Shown piece by piece: positions 7,361 through 15,911 of a stretch of 37,898 nt of DNA (within the stretch, counting starts at the first letter, position 1; every line of letters begins with the position of its first letter). The notes beneath the pieces are model-generated. The model saw nothing but the letters and a program-made list of their open reading frames with translations. It ran no database searches and had not been told where the DNA came from. Source of the stretch: Flavobacteriaceae bacterium (GTDB lineage: Bacteria; Bacteroidota; Bacteroidia; Flavobacteriales; Flavobacteriaceae); assembly GCA_024743095.1 (NCBI GenBank), contig JANSXF010000041.1, positions 1-37,898 of the forward strand. The letters are read 5' to 3'. The translations under genes and the position numbers were made by a program.

Positions 7361-8782
7361 ATGGTCAAGAATATCTTAAAAAAGGAAATAAAGACCCTAT
7401 TGAGGGGCAAGGCACCTTACCTTCTTGTGGGGTTGCTTTACCTTTTGGTGATCGCTGCCTTTTGGGGAGGGTATACGAGTTACAAAAAAACACAGGGGGA
7501 CAAACAGCGGTCCACCCAAAAATTTGAGGAGGAATGGGTTTCGCAAGAAGCGAATCCCCATTCCGCAGCCCATTTTGGTACCTATCTTTTTAAACCCAAC
7601 ACGGCATTGGAGCTTATAGATAAAGGATTGTCGGACTACATGGGCAATACATACCGGGTAGAGGCGCATCATCAATACGAGATGAACTATGCAGCTGCCC
7701 GAGACAATGGCTCGGAGTTTAGATTTGGGGAATTGACACTTGCCTTTATTCTTCAGCTCTTTGTGCCATTGATGATCATTTTTCTGGGGTTTTCGTCCAT
7801 CTCAAAAGAGAAGGAGAACAGTACCTTAAAAATCATTTGGGCCCAAGGGGCCACCAGTAGACAATTGATTTGGGGAAAGTTGTGGGGTGTCTACCTTACA
7901 ACTCTTCTGATTTGTATTCCCCTGTTTTTGATTTTGATCATTGCCCCGGCACTTATTGCCCCCACGGGCAACGTGCCATGGCTCCGTATCGGATCTATGT
8001 TGGCAAGCTATCTCTTCTTTTATTTTTTGATTGCTGGAATCGTAGTCTGGGTCTCGGCCAGAATGTCCTCATCCAAGGCGTCCTTGCAAGTGAGTCTTTG
8101 GGGTTGGGTCATTCTATGTGTCTTGTTGCCCAGGCTTTTTGCCGGTATTGCCGACAGTGCCCACCCTTTACCCTCCAGGAACACTTTTAATGAGGGAATT
8201 GATCGGGCCTATGCCGAAGGGCTCGATGGTAATCAAGGCAGAAAAGAACGTTCCGAAGCCCTCAAAAAAGAAACATTGGCCAAGTATGGAAAGGACAGTA
8301 TTGAAAACCTACCCATCAATTTTGATGGTTTGTCCATGCAATCCGGCGAAGACTATTTGAGCAAGGTTTACGATACCTATGCAAAGGAGGTGCAAGGTTT
8401 GATCGAGGAGCAAAATACGATGCTCGGGTATTTGGGACTTTTGGATCCGGTGGTGGCCATTCGTCAATTGTCCATGGGGTATGCAGGGACCGATTATCTG
8501 CACCATAGTCATTTTCATCATAGGGCCAAACAGTATAGGGATGATTTTATACGCGCACTGAATATGGAGATGGCCTATGCGGAAGGTTCCCGGGAGTTAA
8601 AATATGAGTATAAGGTCGGCAACGATTTTTTTGAAAAAATGGAGGGGTTTGAATACCAGCTTCCACCGATTCGGCAAATGTATTCTTTCTACATTTTGCC
8701 CATTTGTGCTCTTTTGGTATGGGGATTCATCTTGTTTGCCACGCTCAGATGGGGAAGTAACCTAAAACCAGATAGTGTATGA
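7361..8782 (+). CDS. ABC-2 type permease, DUF3526 family (first)
   Basis: A 473-residue inner-membrane protein with one N-terminal helix (about 20-38), a large extracytoplasmic region (about 40-125), then a helix bundle in the order expected of an ABC-2 permease: FILQLFVPLMIIFLGFSSIS, the cytoplasmic coupling segment KEKENSTLKIIWAQGATSRQ, and further helices. A second external region contains HHSHFHH (around residues 386-392), a compact His cluster that might bind metal. It starts 2 nt after the receptor and overlaps the second permease by 4 nt (ATGA), so the two probably form a heterodimer with the ATPase at 10217. DUF3526 permeases have no firmly known substrate. Confidence 0.82.
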   Translation: MVKNILKKEIKTLLRGKAPYLLVGLLYLLVIAAFWGGYTSYKKTQGDKQRSTQKFEEEWVSQEANPHSAAHFGTYLFKPNTALELIDKGLSDYMGNTYRVEAHHQYEMNYAAARDNGSEFRFGELTLAFILQLFVPLMIIFLGFSSISKEKENSTLKIIWAQGATSRQLIWGKLWGVYLTTLLICIPLFLILIIAPALIAPTGNVPWLRIGSMLASYLFFYFLIAGIVVWVSARMSSSKASLQVSLWGWVILCVLLPRLFAGIADSAHPLPSRNTFNEGIDRAYAEGLDGNQGRKERSEALKKETLAKYGKDSIENLPINFDGLSMQSGEDYLSKVYDTYAKEVQGLIEEQNTMLGYLGLLDPVVAIRQLSMGYAGTDYLHHSHFHHRAKQYRDDFIRALNMEMAYAEGSRELKYEYKVGNDFFEKMEGFEYQLPPIRQMYSFYILPICALLVWGFILFATLRWGSNLKPDSV

Positions 8783-10206
8783 GAACTGTATTTATATATG
8801 AGTGGAAAAGACTCTTAAGGCAACCCGTCCAGCTTTTGAGCTTGTTCGTTTTTTCTATCCTATCACTATATAGTATGTGGGAAGGGAAAACAATCATAGG
8901 AGAGCAAAAAGAGGGCATTTATGCTTTGGAACAAAGTTATGATGAAGACTTTAAGGAAGTTCTTGGCAAGTTTAAGGTCACCGATACCACAGCAGCAGAA
9001 AAAAAGGATGCCGAATACGCCAAAATGCCCGTAATGATCAGCTTTTGGCTTCCGCAGAACGCCATAAATAAACCCTCCTCCTTGGCTTTCTTGTCCATTG
9101 GAGAAAGGGACATTCTTCCGTTCTATAAAAAAGTAAAGACCTCGGTGGATTACCTGGACAATTCCAATGTAGGCATGGACAATCCCTTGGTGCTGTGGGC
9201 GGGTAATTTCGATTTTTCCTTTGTACTGATCTATCTCCTGCCCATACTGATCATCATTTTCAGTTATGATGTCCTATCAAGAGAGAAGGAGCTGGGCGTA
9301 CATAAAATCATAGCTGTACAAGGATTGGGAAATACGGGTATTGCTATATATAAATTGCTTTTTAGGGCCATCATATTATGCACACTTGTTTTGGTTTTGT
9401 CCTTGATAGCCTTTGTAATGGCAGATACCATTGAATTTACTCTTTTGGAGTTATGGATATTGGGCTCTTTGAGCTATATGTTGTTATGGTTTGCATGTTG
9501 TTTTTTGGTGACCAGTTGGCAATGGGGATCTCTTTCCAATTTGATTGCCTTGTTTTCCGGATGGCTACTTTTTGTGATCCTATTGCCATCATGCACCAGT
9601 ATTTATATGAATGCAAAACAGCCCATACCCTTGCGCAGCTCTGTCGCTTCTTTCCAAAGGGAAACAAGTGAAGATATTTGGGGAAGCGACAAAAAAATGA
9701 TCGTTGATACTTTTCTATTGAACAATCCGAGGTACAAAAAGTACTATGATCCGGACAAATCGCAGGGTACCTCGGGTTGGGGCCCTTTTGAAATAGCAGG
9801 TTACTATGACCTTTTGCAAAGACGCGTGGAGAAACATGTCGAACCCTATGAGAAATTGTTGGAAGACCGGCGACAAACAGCCTCTCGGTTGAACCGGTGG
9901 AATCCGGTAATCCAGATGCAAAAACTGAACAACCGTCTTGCACAAACCTCTTTGAAGGATTTCCAAGAATTTGAGTCAAATGTCAGGACCTTCCAAGAGG
10001 AATGGAGAGATTTTATTTACGCTTTTCAATTACCTGAAAACGAGTTTTTACAAGAAGATTTGTCGGACTTTCCAGTCTTCGAGCAAAAAGACAAGCTTCC
10101 TAAAACATCCAGTTCCATGGAGCAACTGATCGTGTTGTGGAGTTGGATTCTCATATTCATCTTAATTGGAGTCATCGGGTACAAGACCCAAAGTTTAAAA
10201 ATTTAA
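8779..10206 (+). CDS. ABC-2 type permease, DUF3526 family (second)
   Basis: A 475-residue partner of the preceding permease with the same layout: N-terminal helix (about 16-34), external domain (about 35-145), FVLIYLLPILIIIFSYDVLS, the coupling segment REKELGVHKIIAVQGLG, several helices, a second external domain rich in charged and aromatic residues, and a final helix. It overlaps the upstream stop by 4 nt, implying translational coupling, and is followed after 10 nt by the ATPase. It lacks the His cluster of the first permease, so the two subunits are not interchangeable. The substrate is unknown; the locus suggests metal-related transport or export. Confidence 0.82.
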   Translation: MRTVFIYEWKRLLRQPVQLLSLFVFSILSLYSMWEGKTIIGEQKEGIYALEQSYDEDFKEVLGKFKVTDTTAAEKKDAEYAKMPVMISFWLPQNAINKPSSLAFLSIGERDILPFYKKVKTSVDYLDNSNVGMDNPLVLWAGNFDFSFVLIYLLPILIIIFSYDVLSREKELGVHKIIAVQGLGNTGIAIYKLLFRAIILCTLVLVLSLIAFVMADTIEFTLLELWILGSLSYMLLWFACCFLVTSWQWGSLSNLIALFSGWLLFVILLPSCTSIYMNAKQPIPLRSSVASFQRETSEDIWGSDKKMIVDTFLLNNPRYKKYYDPDKSQGTSGWGPFEIAGYYDLLQRRVEKHVEPYEKLLEDRRQTASRLNRWNPVIQMQKLNNRLAQTSLKDFQEFESNVRTFQEEWRDFIYAFQLPENEFLQEDLSDFPVFEQKDKLPKTSSSMEQLIVLWSWILIFILIGVIGYKTQSLKI

Positions 10207-10216
10207 AAACGAACAC

Positions 10217-10918
10217 ATGTTACAAGCAATAGACCTTACAAAAAAATATAACAACAATATTGTTCTCAATAAATTAAACCTGAATGTGGAAAAGGGCGAA
10301 GTGTTTTGCCTATTGGGGCAAAACGGAGCGGGCAAGACCACGACCATCAATCTCCTGCTGGGATTTATTCAGGCCTCTTCAGGAGAAGCAAGGATCAATG
10401 GGGAGTCCATTTCCCCGAAGAAGAACAAAGCTCGAAAGCACTTGGCCTATATCCCTGAGGTGGTCACCCTGTACGGGAACCTATCTAGTTTGGAAAATCT
10501 GGACTTTTTTAGTCGATTGGCCGGGTTTAGGTACAGTAAAGCCGAATTGGAGACCATTTTAGGGCAAGTAGGATTGCAACCCGAGGCATTTCATAAACAA
10601 TTGGGCAATTACTCCAAGGGAATGCGCCAAAAAGTGGGCATTGCCATTGCGTTGGCCAAGAAAGCTGATGCCATTTTAATGGACGAGCCTACTTCGGGCT
10701 TAGATCCAAAGGCCATCAATGAATTTACCAGTCTGGTCAAGGACCTGGGGCAACAGGGCAAAACCATTCTTATGGCATCCCATGATATTTTCAATGCAGT
10801 CGAGGTCAGCACCAGAATAGGCATAATGAGGAAGGGCAATTTGATCCATTCACTTAATACAATGGACATAAATGCCCCTGAACTGCAACAACTTTACATG
10901 GACACGAATAAATCATAG
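10217..10918 (+). CDS. ABC transporter ATP-binding protein (CcmA type)
   Basis: A 233-residue nucleotide-binding domain. The Walker A motif GQNGAGKTT is near residues 34-42, the Q-loop is near IPEVVTLYGNL, the signature NYSKGMRQK is near 133-141, Walker B AILMDEPTSGLD follows, and the switch His is in MASHD. It belongs to the branch that powers ABC-2 exporters and is presumably the motor for the two DUF3526 permeases just upstream (10-nt gap). It is followed after only 3 nt by the COG0523 GTPase, so transporter and metallochaperone-like GTPase share one transcript. Confidence 0.9.
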   Translation: MLQAIDLTKKYNNNIVLNKLNLNVEKGEVFCLLGQNGAGKTTTINLLLGFIQASSGEARINGESISPKKNKARKHLAYIPEVVTLYGNLSSLENLDFFSRLAGFRYSKAELETILGQVGLQPEAFHKQLGNYSKGMRQKVGIAIALAKKADAILMDEPTSGLDPKAINEFTSLVKDLGQQGKTILMASHDIFNAVEVSTRIGIMRKGNLIHSLNTMDINAPELQQLYMDTNKS

Positions 10919-10921
10919 ATA

Positions 10922-12127
10922 ATGGATAGATTACCGGTAACCGTACTCAGTGGTTTTCTCGGCGCAGGTAAAACCACCTTGCTCAATCATATTTTACACA
11001 ATAAAGAAGGCTTAAAAGTGGCCGTGATCGTAAACGATATGAGTGAGGTAAACATTGATGCCCAATTGGTCGAAAACGAAAACACGCTCTCACGAACAGA
11101 TGAAAAGTTGGTAGAAATGAGCAACGGTTGTATCTGCTGTACCCTGCGTGAAGATTTGATGATCGAAGTGGAGCGTTTGGCCGCCCAAAACAGGTTCGAT
11201 TATCTGTTGATCGAGAGTACGGGCATCAGCGAGCCTATTCCTGTGGCGCAAACCTTTACGTTCGAAAGTGCCGAAGGCAATATAGATCTAAGCCGGTTCA
11301 GTTATATCGATACCATGGTCACTGTAGTGGATGCTTTCAATTTTTTGAAGGATTTTTCAAGTTCGGATTATTTGACCACTCGCAAATTGACCGATATCGA
11401 AGGGGACAATAGAACCATTGTCAATTTATTGACCGATCAGGTGGAGTTTGCCAATGTTATCATAATTAACAAAGTTGATCTTGTAAGCGGGGAAGAACTT
11501 AAGGAACTATACGCCATCCTTCAAAAACTCAATCCAGAGGCCCGTATTCTCCCGGCCAAAGAGAGCAATGTTCCCCTGAGCGAAGTAATACATACGGGCT
11601 TGTTCGATTATGAAAAGGCAGAAGCCTCTGCAGGGTGGATAGGGGAGCTTGAAAATACCCATGTGCCCGAAACCGAAGAGTATGGCATCGGTTCAATGAC
11701 CTTTAGAAGCAAGAGACCGTTCCATGCCGAACGGTTTCTAGATTTTGTCAATAAGCAGTTCCCTCAAAATGTAATCCGTAGCAAAGGACTTTTTTGGTTG
11801 GCCTCGAGACCTGATCAGGCTTTGATATGGAGTTCGGCAGGAGGGTCCTGCAAAGTGGACGCCGCTGGTGTTTGGTGGGCCTCTATGGCATTTGGGGAGC
11901 GTATCGGGAACCCGACTTTTGTTCAAAATCAAGAGCGGATAGAGTCAGAGTGGGATACCGCTTTTGGGGATCGAAAGAATGAACTGGTTTTTATTGGCCA
12001 GTATTTACAGAAAGAAAGGCTCGAAGAGGAGCTCAAAGATTGCCTCTTGACGGATATGGAAGTTGAATTTTGGAAAAATGGCCTTTTGGAACAAGAAGAC
12101 CAATGGCCCATTCCAGTCTATAACTAG
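10922..12127 (+). CDS. COG0523 GTPase, ZagA/YciC-like zinc metallochaperone
   Basis: A 401-residue G3E-family GTPase. The N-terminal domain has the P-loop GFLGAGKTT (11-19), the defining metal-binding CxCC within GCICCTLRE (Cys70, Cys72, Cys73), IESTGISEP and the guanine-specificity NKVD. The C-terminal CobW_C region (from about 255) has the [10 protein letters not shown]...[16 protein letters not shown] pattern that I associate with B. subtilis YciC/ZagA, a zinc-responsive member of similar length. COG0523 proteins hydrolyse GTP to deliver zinc or cobalt to client enzymes. This gene is the strongest pointer to zinc for the whole operon. It lies 3 nt after the ATPase and 6 nt before the next transporter gene. 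Other G3E subfamilies (cobalt, nitrile hydratase) are less likely. Confidence 0.87.
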   Translation: MDRLPVTVLSGFLGAGKTTLLNHILHNKEGLKVAVIVNDMSEVNIDAQLVENENTLSRTDEKLVEMSNGCICCTLREDLMIEVERLAAQNRFDYLLIESTGISEPIPVAQTFTFESAEGNIDLSRFSYIDTMVTVVDAFNFLKDFSSSDYLTTRKLTDIEGDNRTIVNLLTDQVEFANVIIINKVDLVSGEELKELYAILQKLNPEARILPAKESNVPLSEVIHTGLFDYEKAEASAGWIGELENTHVPETEEYGIGSMTFRSKRPFHAERFLDFVNKQFPQNVIRSKGLFWLASRPDQALIWSSAGGSCKVDAAGVWWASMAFGERIGNPTFVQNQERIESEWDTAFGDRKNELVFIGQYLQKERLEEELKDCLLTDMEVEFWKNGLLEQEDQWPIPVYN

Positions 12128-12133
12128 TATGAT

Positions 12134-12763
12134 ATGATAAAGACCGAGGGTGTCACATTCAAATATAATAACGAAGATACCGTCTTCAAGTTTCCCGACA
12201 TTTCCCTGGACAAAGGCCAAAACCTCTTGATTCTTGGTAAATCAGGAATAGGGAAAACAACATTGCTTCATTTGCTAGGGGGATTATTACGACCAATTGA
12301 TGGTAGTATCGAAATTCACGGGGTTCCTGTCCATTCACTCTCAAACAAGGAGTTGGATCGGTTCAGGGGCCAAAACATTGGGCTAGTGTTCCAGAACAAC
12401 CACGCCATACAATCGCTCAAGGTTGTCGAAAATGTGAAAGCAAGATTGTTTTTCAGTAAAAGGACAATATCCCAGACCGTGATCATGGACTTGCTGGAAC
12501 AGCTTGATATTTTGGAATGCAAAAACAAGAGGGTCAGGGAATTGAGCGAAGGTCAGTTGCAACGGCTTGGCATAGCCATGGCCATGGTACACCGCCCAGG
12601 GATTATTTTGGCCGATGAACCTACCTCCAGCTTGGATGATGACAATTGCAATAAGGTCATGCAACTTTTAATCGAGCAGGCGGAGATAAACAACGCCAAT
12701 TTAATTGTAATAACCCATGATCAGCGTATAAAACCTGTGTTCAAAAATAAACTGGAGCTATGA
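12134..12763 (+). CDS. ABC ATPase, LolD/MacB type
   Basis: A 209-residue nucleotide-binding protein with Walker A GKSGIGKTT near residues 36-44, the signature ELSEGQLQR, Walker B GIILADEPTSSLDDD and the switch His in VITHD. It belongs to the LolD/MacB/FtsE group, which drives mechanotransmission by FtsX-fold permeases rather than transmembrane import. It overlaps the permease gene at 12760 by 4 nt, so the two form a dedicated pair. It is distinct from the CcmA-type ATPase at 10217, so this operon carries two different ABC machines. Confidence 0.88.
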   Translation: MIKTEGVTFKYNNEDTVFKFPDISLDKGQNLLILGKSGIGKTTLLHLLGGLLRPIDGSIEIHGVPVHSLSNKELDRFRGQNIGLVFQNNHAIQSLKVVENVKARLFFSKRTISQTVIMDLLEQLDILECKNKRVRELSEGQLQRLGIAMAMVHRPGIILADEPTSSLDDDNCNKVMQLLIEQAEINNANLIVITHDQRIKPVFKNKLEL

Positions 12764-14025
12764 ACATTTGGAAAATCAGCATACGGAACTTTAGGTTCAA
12801 GCCCCTCTACACCTTTTTGGGCATTCTCACACTATCGGTAAGTATAGCACTTCTAGTTGGCATCCAGCAAATGGACAAATCTTTCAGGAACCAGCTGGAC
12901 AATAATCTAGGAGAAATCGATATGGTCGTAGGGGCCAAGGGAAGCCCCTTGCAATTGGTGCTTGCATCAGTGCTCCATATAGACAATCCTACGGGGAACA
13001 TTCCTTTTGAAGAAGCCAAAGGTTTGATGAGGAATCCAATGATCGATAAGGCCGTGCCCATATCATACGGTGATAATTATAAAGGATATCGAATCGTAGG
13101 TGCCACCCATGATTTCCCTCTGCTTTACGATGCGGTCATAAAAGAGGGAAGGTCAATGGAAAGCCCAATGGAAGTGGTTCTTGGTGCTACCGTTGCCGAA
13201 AAATTTGGACTCCGGATAGGGGATACGTTCCAAAGCTCCCATGGATTGGCAGAAACAGGGGGCCATGAACATGCAGCACCTTTGACCGTTGTGGGAATTT
13301 ATGAACCGACACATAAGGTAATGGACCGTTTGATCATTACTGGGCTTGAGACCATTTGGGAAGTGCATCATCATGAAGAGGAATCTATTGATAATGAACC
13401 TGAATCTAATGATCATCATGAAGAGAACGGAATTTACGAAAATGATGAAAAGGAATCCCATCACGATATCGGACACTCACAAGAGATTACATCACTATTG
13501 GTGTCGTTCAGGAATCCCATTGCCCTTTTGAACACTCCGAGGACCATTAACGAGAATACCAATATGCAGGCAGCCCTGCCCAAGTTTGAACTGGAACGTT
13601 TGTACCAATTTACGGGAGTGGGGGTAAAAACAGTTACTTGGATCGCCTATGCGATTCTGGTCATTTCCTGCATTACCATTTTTATAAGCCTGTACCGAAT
13701 GGTGCGTGACCGGGCCTTTGATCTGGCCCTGATGCGAAGTTACGGGGCCAACAGGTTCCAATTGGTCAAAATGGTAGCATATGAAGGCTTTTTGATTACG
13801 GGGTCGGCCTTTCTCATTGGTGTATTGTTGTCACAAATTGGGGTCTACTTCATTTTTGAAATGATAACGGACCAATATAAACAGACCATGCCACTTCAGG
13901 TCGAATATCAAGAATTGATACAAACAGGCGGTCTGGTGGTGCTTATGGTCTTACTGTCCATGGCATTTGCCATATACCCCATAATTAAAATGAACATATC
14001 AAAAATACTGAGTCATGAAAAATAA
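12760..14025 (+). CDS. FtsX/MacB-type ABC permease with His-rich loop
   Basis: A 421-residue permease with the MacB topology: an N-terminal helix (about 16-36) preceded by the amphipathic start MNIWKISIRNFRFKP, a large periplasmic domain (about 40-285), and three C-terminal helices (about 290-312, 340-365, 385-408), ending MNISKILSHEK. Unusually, the periplasmic domain contains an insert at residues about 203-240 with eight His among many Asp/Glu (HHHEEE, NDHHEEN, ESHHDIGHSQE), as in ZnuA/ZinT-type zinc proteins. It is coupled to the ATPase by a 4-nt overlap and overlaps the next gene by 11 nt. LolCE/MacB relatives extract lipoproteins or move substrates across the envelope. Here I infer a metal-sensing or metal-handling variant, possibly acting on the TonB receptor's cargo. 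Confidence 0.85.
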   Translation: MNIWKISIRNFRFKPLYTFLGILTLSVSIALLVGIQQMDKSFRNQLDNNLGEIDMVVGAKGSPLQLVLASVLHIDNPTGNIPFEEAKGLMRNPMIDKAVPISYGDNYKGYRIVGATHDFPLLYDAVIKEGRSMESPMEVVLGATVAEKFGLRIGDTFQSSHGLAETGGHEHAAPLTVVGIYEPTHKVMDRLIITGLETIWEVHHHEEESIDNEPESNDHHEENGIYENDEKESHHDIGHSQEITSLLVSFRNPIALLNTPRTINENTNMQAALPKFELERLYQFTGVGVKTVTWIAYAILVISCITIFISLYRMVRDRAFDLALMRSYGANRFQLVKMVAYEGFLITGSAFLIGVLLSQIGVYFIFEMITDQYKQTMPLQVEYQELIQTGGLVVLMVLLSMAFAIYPIIKMNISKILSHEK

Positions 14026-14452
14026 CATCTTGATAGCCTTTTTCCTTTTATCGTCAGTTGCCTGTTTCTCGCAAACAGAAATTAATTGGTGGGATTTGGC
14101 CCGAATTGACTATACGGAGAAGTTCTTCCCGGCCTATGGGGAAAATTTTTTGTATCCAGAATTCAGTGAGCACATGAAATCCCTTGAAGGTGAAAAAGTG
14201 GCCATAACCGGATATTTTTTAAACATAGACCCTAGCGGTAAATTGTTCATACTGTCCAAAAACCCCATGGCTTCCTGCTTTTTTTGTGGAATGGGCGGCC
14301 CGGAGACGGCAATGGAACTTCAATTCAAGTCCAAACCAGAATTCAATACCGATGACATTTTGTATGTCACTGGAACCTTGAAACTAAATGCCGATGATGT
14401 ACAACACTTTAACTATATCATCACCGATTGCACAGCTCAAAAAATGAATTAA
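14015..14452 (+). CDS. Small periplasmic OB-like CxxC protein
   Basis: A 145-residue exported protein with a signal peptide of about 1-19 (cleavage after SVACFSQ; the Cys could also be a lipid site, though the context lacks a full lipobox). The mature part resembles DUF3299-like proteins: EGEKVAITGYFLNI, then SCFFCGMGGPETAMELQF (Cys-x2-Cys), then ILYVTGTLKLN. This is a small beta-barrel in which the two cysteines could bind metal or form a disulfide. I cannot give a function. It overlaps the FtsX gene by 11 nt and so belongs to the transporter transcript. Confidence 0.7.
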   Translation: MKNNILIAFFLLSSVACFSQTEINWWDLARIDYTEKFFPAYGENFLYPEFSEHMKSLEGEKVAITGYFLNIDPSGKLFILSKNPMASCFFCGMGGPETAMELQFKSKPEFNTDDILYVTGTLKLNADDVQHFNYIITDCTAQKMN

Positions 14453-14472
14453 AAAATACAATACATCATAAA

Positions 14473-15885
14473 ATGAATAGAAGAAAATTTTTTAGAAACG
14501 GAACATTATCCGCCTTGGGGGCTTCCCTTTTTACCCCTTTTGAATCCATTGGGGCATCTGATCTTGAAAGTAGCTTGAAACGGAAAAAGGCCAAGAACAT
14601 TATTATGCTCGTCAGCGACGGTATGAGCACGGGCACCTTAAATATGGCCGACCTCTATCTTTCCAGAAAAACAGGAAAGGGCAGCAATTGGCTCAACCTG
14701 TACCGAGAGGGTAAAGTTTCCCGTGCCCTTATGGATATGGCCTCTGCCAGTTCCATCGTCACGGACTCTGCCGCTGCAAGCTCGTCTTGGGGCGGTGGGG
14801 CAAGAATCAAAAATGGTGGGCTCAATATTGGTGTAAAAGGAGAGCCTCATCTTCCCATTTGGCAAAAATTTAAATCCATAGGTAAAAAAGCAGGTTGTGT
14901 TACCACGGTTCCCATAACGCATGCTACTCCAGCAGGATTTTGTGTCAATCAAAAATCCAGGAACGACCAGGAATCCATCGCAGAAAAATACTTGGAACAC
15001 GGTTTTGATGTGTTGATGGGAGGGGGCAACGAACATTTTTCAGCAGATAAACGAAAGGACCGGAAGGATATGTACGGAGCCTTTGAGGACAAGGGCTATT
15101 ATGTGGCCCGAACCAGAAGAGATATGTCAGCTTCTTCGAATGGAAAACCCATCTTGGGAGTTTATATGGATAACGGCCTTCCTTATGCCAAGGACAGGGA
15201 AAACAATAAAGAACTAAAGGACAGCACCCCGAGCTTGGCCGAAATGGCATCTAAGGCCATAGAAAGCCTTAAAGATCATCCTCAAGGATTTGTGTTGCAA
15301 GTTGAAGGCGGCAAAGTGGATTGGGCAGCCCATGCCAATGATATTACCGGCTTGCTTTATGATCAGGTGGCCTTTGATGAAGCGGTCAAAGTCGCGATGG
15401 ACTTTGCAGAAAAAGATGGGGAAACCTTGGTCATAATCACAACGGACCACGGAAATGCCAACCCTGGAGTAATCTATGGCAAATACGCTAACGACAATTT
15501 TGATTCCATCCAAACCTATAAACATACCAATGAATGGATCTTGAACGGGATTGGAAAGGAAACCTCGGTGAGTAGCGTAAAAGAAAGAGTGGAATACGCC
15601 AATGGTTTTGCTCTAACCGACGATGAGGCAAAAACCATATTGTCCTATTATAACACCTTACAACCCGAGGAGGGGCTCTATAATCCAAAACATTTGCCCT
15701 TTGCTGTCTTGGCAGAAATACAAAAGCAGCACAACTCCGTAGGATGGATCAGTATGCAACACTCCGCCGATTATGTAGAATTGGCCATGTATGGTCCCGG
15801 TAGTGAATTGCTTCATCCTTTCATGAAAAATACGGAGCTACACTACCTCATGCTGAAAGCGGCCGAGGTAGAGAACTCTTTTTGA
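14473..15885 (+). CDS. Tat-exported alkaline phosphatase
   Basis: A 470-residue alkaline phosphatase of the PhoA fold. The start at ATG 14473 gives a twin-arginine leader (MNRRKFFRNG, then a weakly hydrophobic stretch), so it is exported folded; an upstream in-frame ATG at 14428 would bury that signal. Visible active-site parts are IIMLVSDGMS (metal-ligand Asp49), VTDSAA with nucleophile Ser99, VEGGKVDWAAHAND, ITTDHGNANPG and MQHSADYVE (metal-ligand His/Asp). The enzyme releases phosphate from monoesters and needs two Zn and one Mg. Tat export allows metal loading in the cytoplasm, and the gene sits in an operon with a zinc-type GTPase, a plausible client relationship (inference). Confidence 0.88.
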   Translation: MNRRKFFRNGTLSALGASLFTPFESIGASDLESSLKRKKAKNIIMLVSDGMSTGTLNMADLYLSRKTGKGSNWLNLYREGKVSRALMDMASASSIVTDSAAASSSWGGGARIKNGGLNIGVKGEPHLPIWQKFKSIGKKAGCVTTVPITHATPAGFCVNQKSRNDQESIAEKYLEHGFDVLMGGGNEHFSADKRKDRKDMYGAFEDKGYYVARTRRDMSASSNGKPILGVYMDNGLPYAKDRENNKELKDSTPSLAEMASKAIESLKDHPQGFVLQVEGGKVDWAAHANDITGLLYDQVAFDEAVKVAMDFAEKDGETLVIITTDHGNANPGVIYGKYANDNFDSIQTYKHTNEWILNGIGKETSVSSVKERVEYANGFALTDDEAKTILSYYNTLQPEEGLYNPKHLPFAVLAEIQKQHNSVGWISMQHSADYVELAMYGPGSELLHPFMKNTELHYLMLKAAEVENSF

Positions 15886-15911
15886 AACCAACCGATTGAT
15901 CCCAACCACGA

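Noticed and set aside
9437..9979. 180-codon minus-strand frame inside the second DUF3526 permease
   Set aside because: It is antisense to a coherent membrane protein, with no motif and no promoter; a shadow frame.
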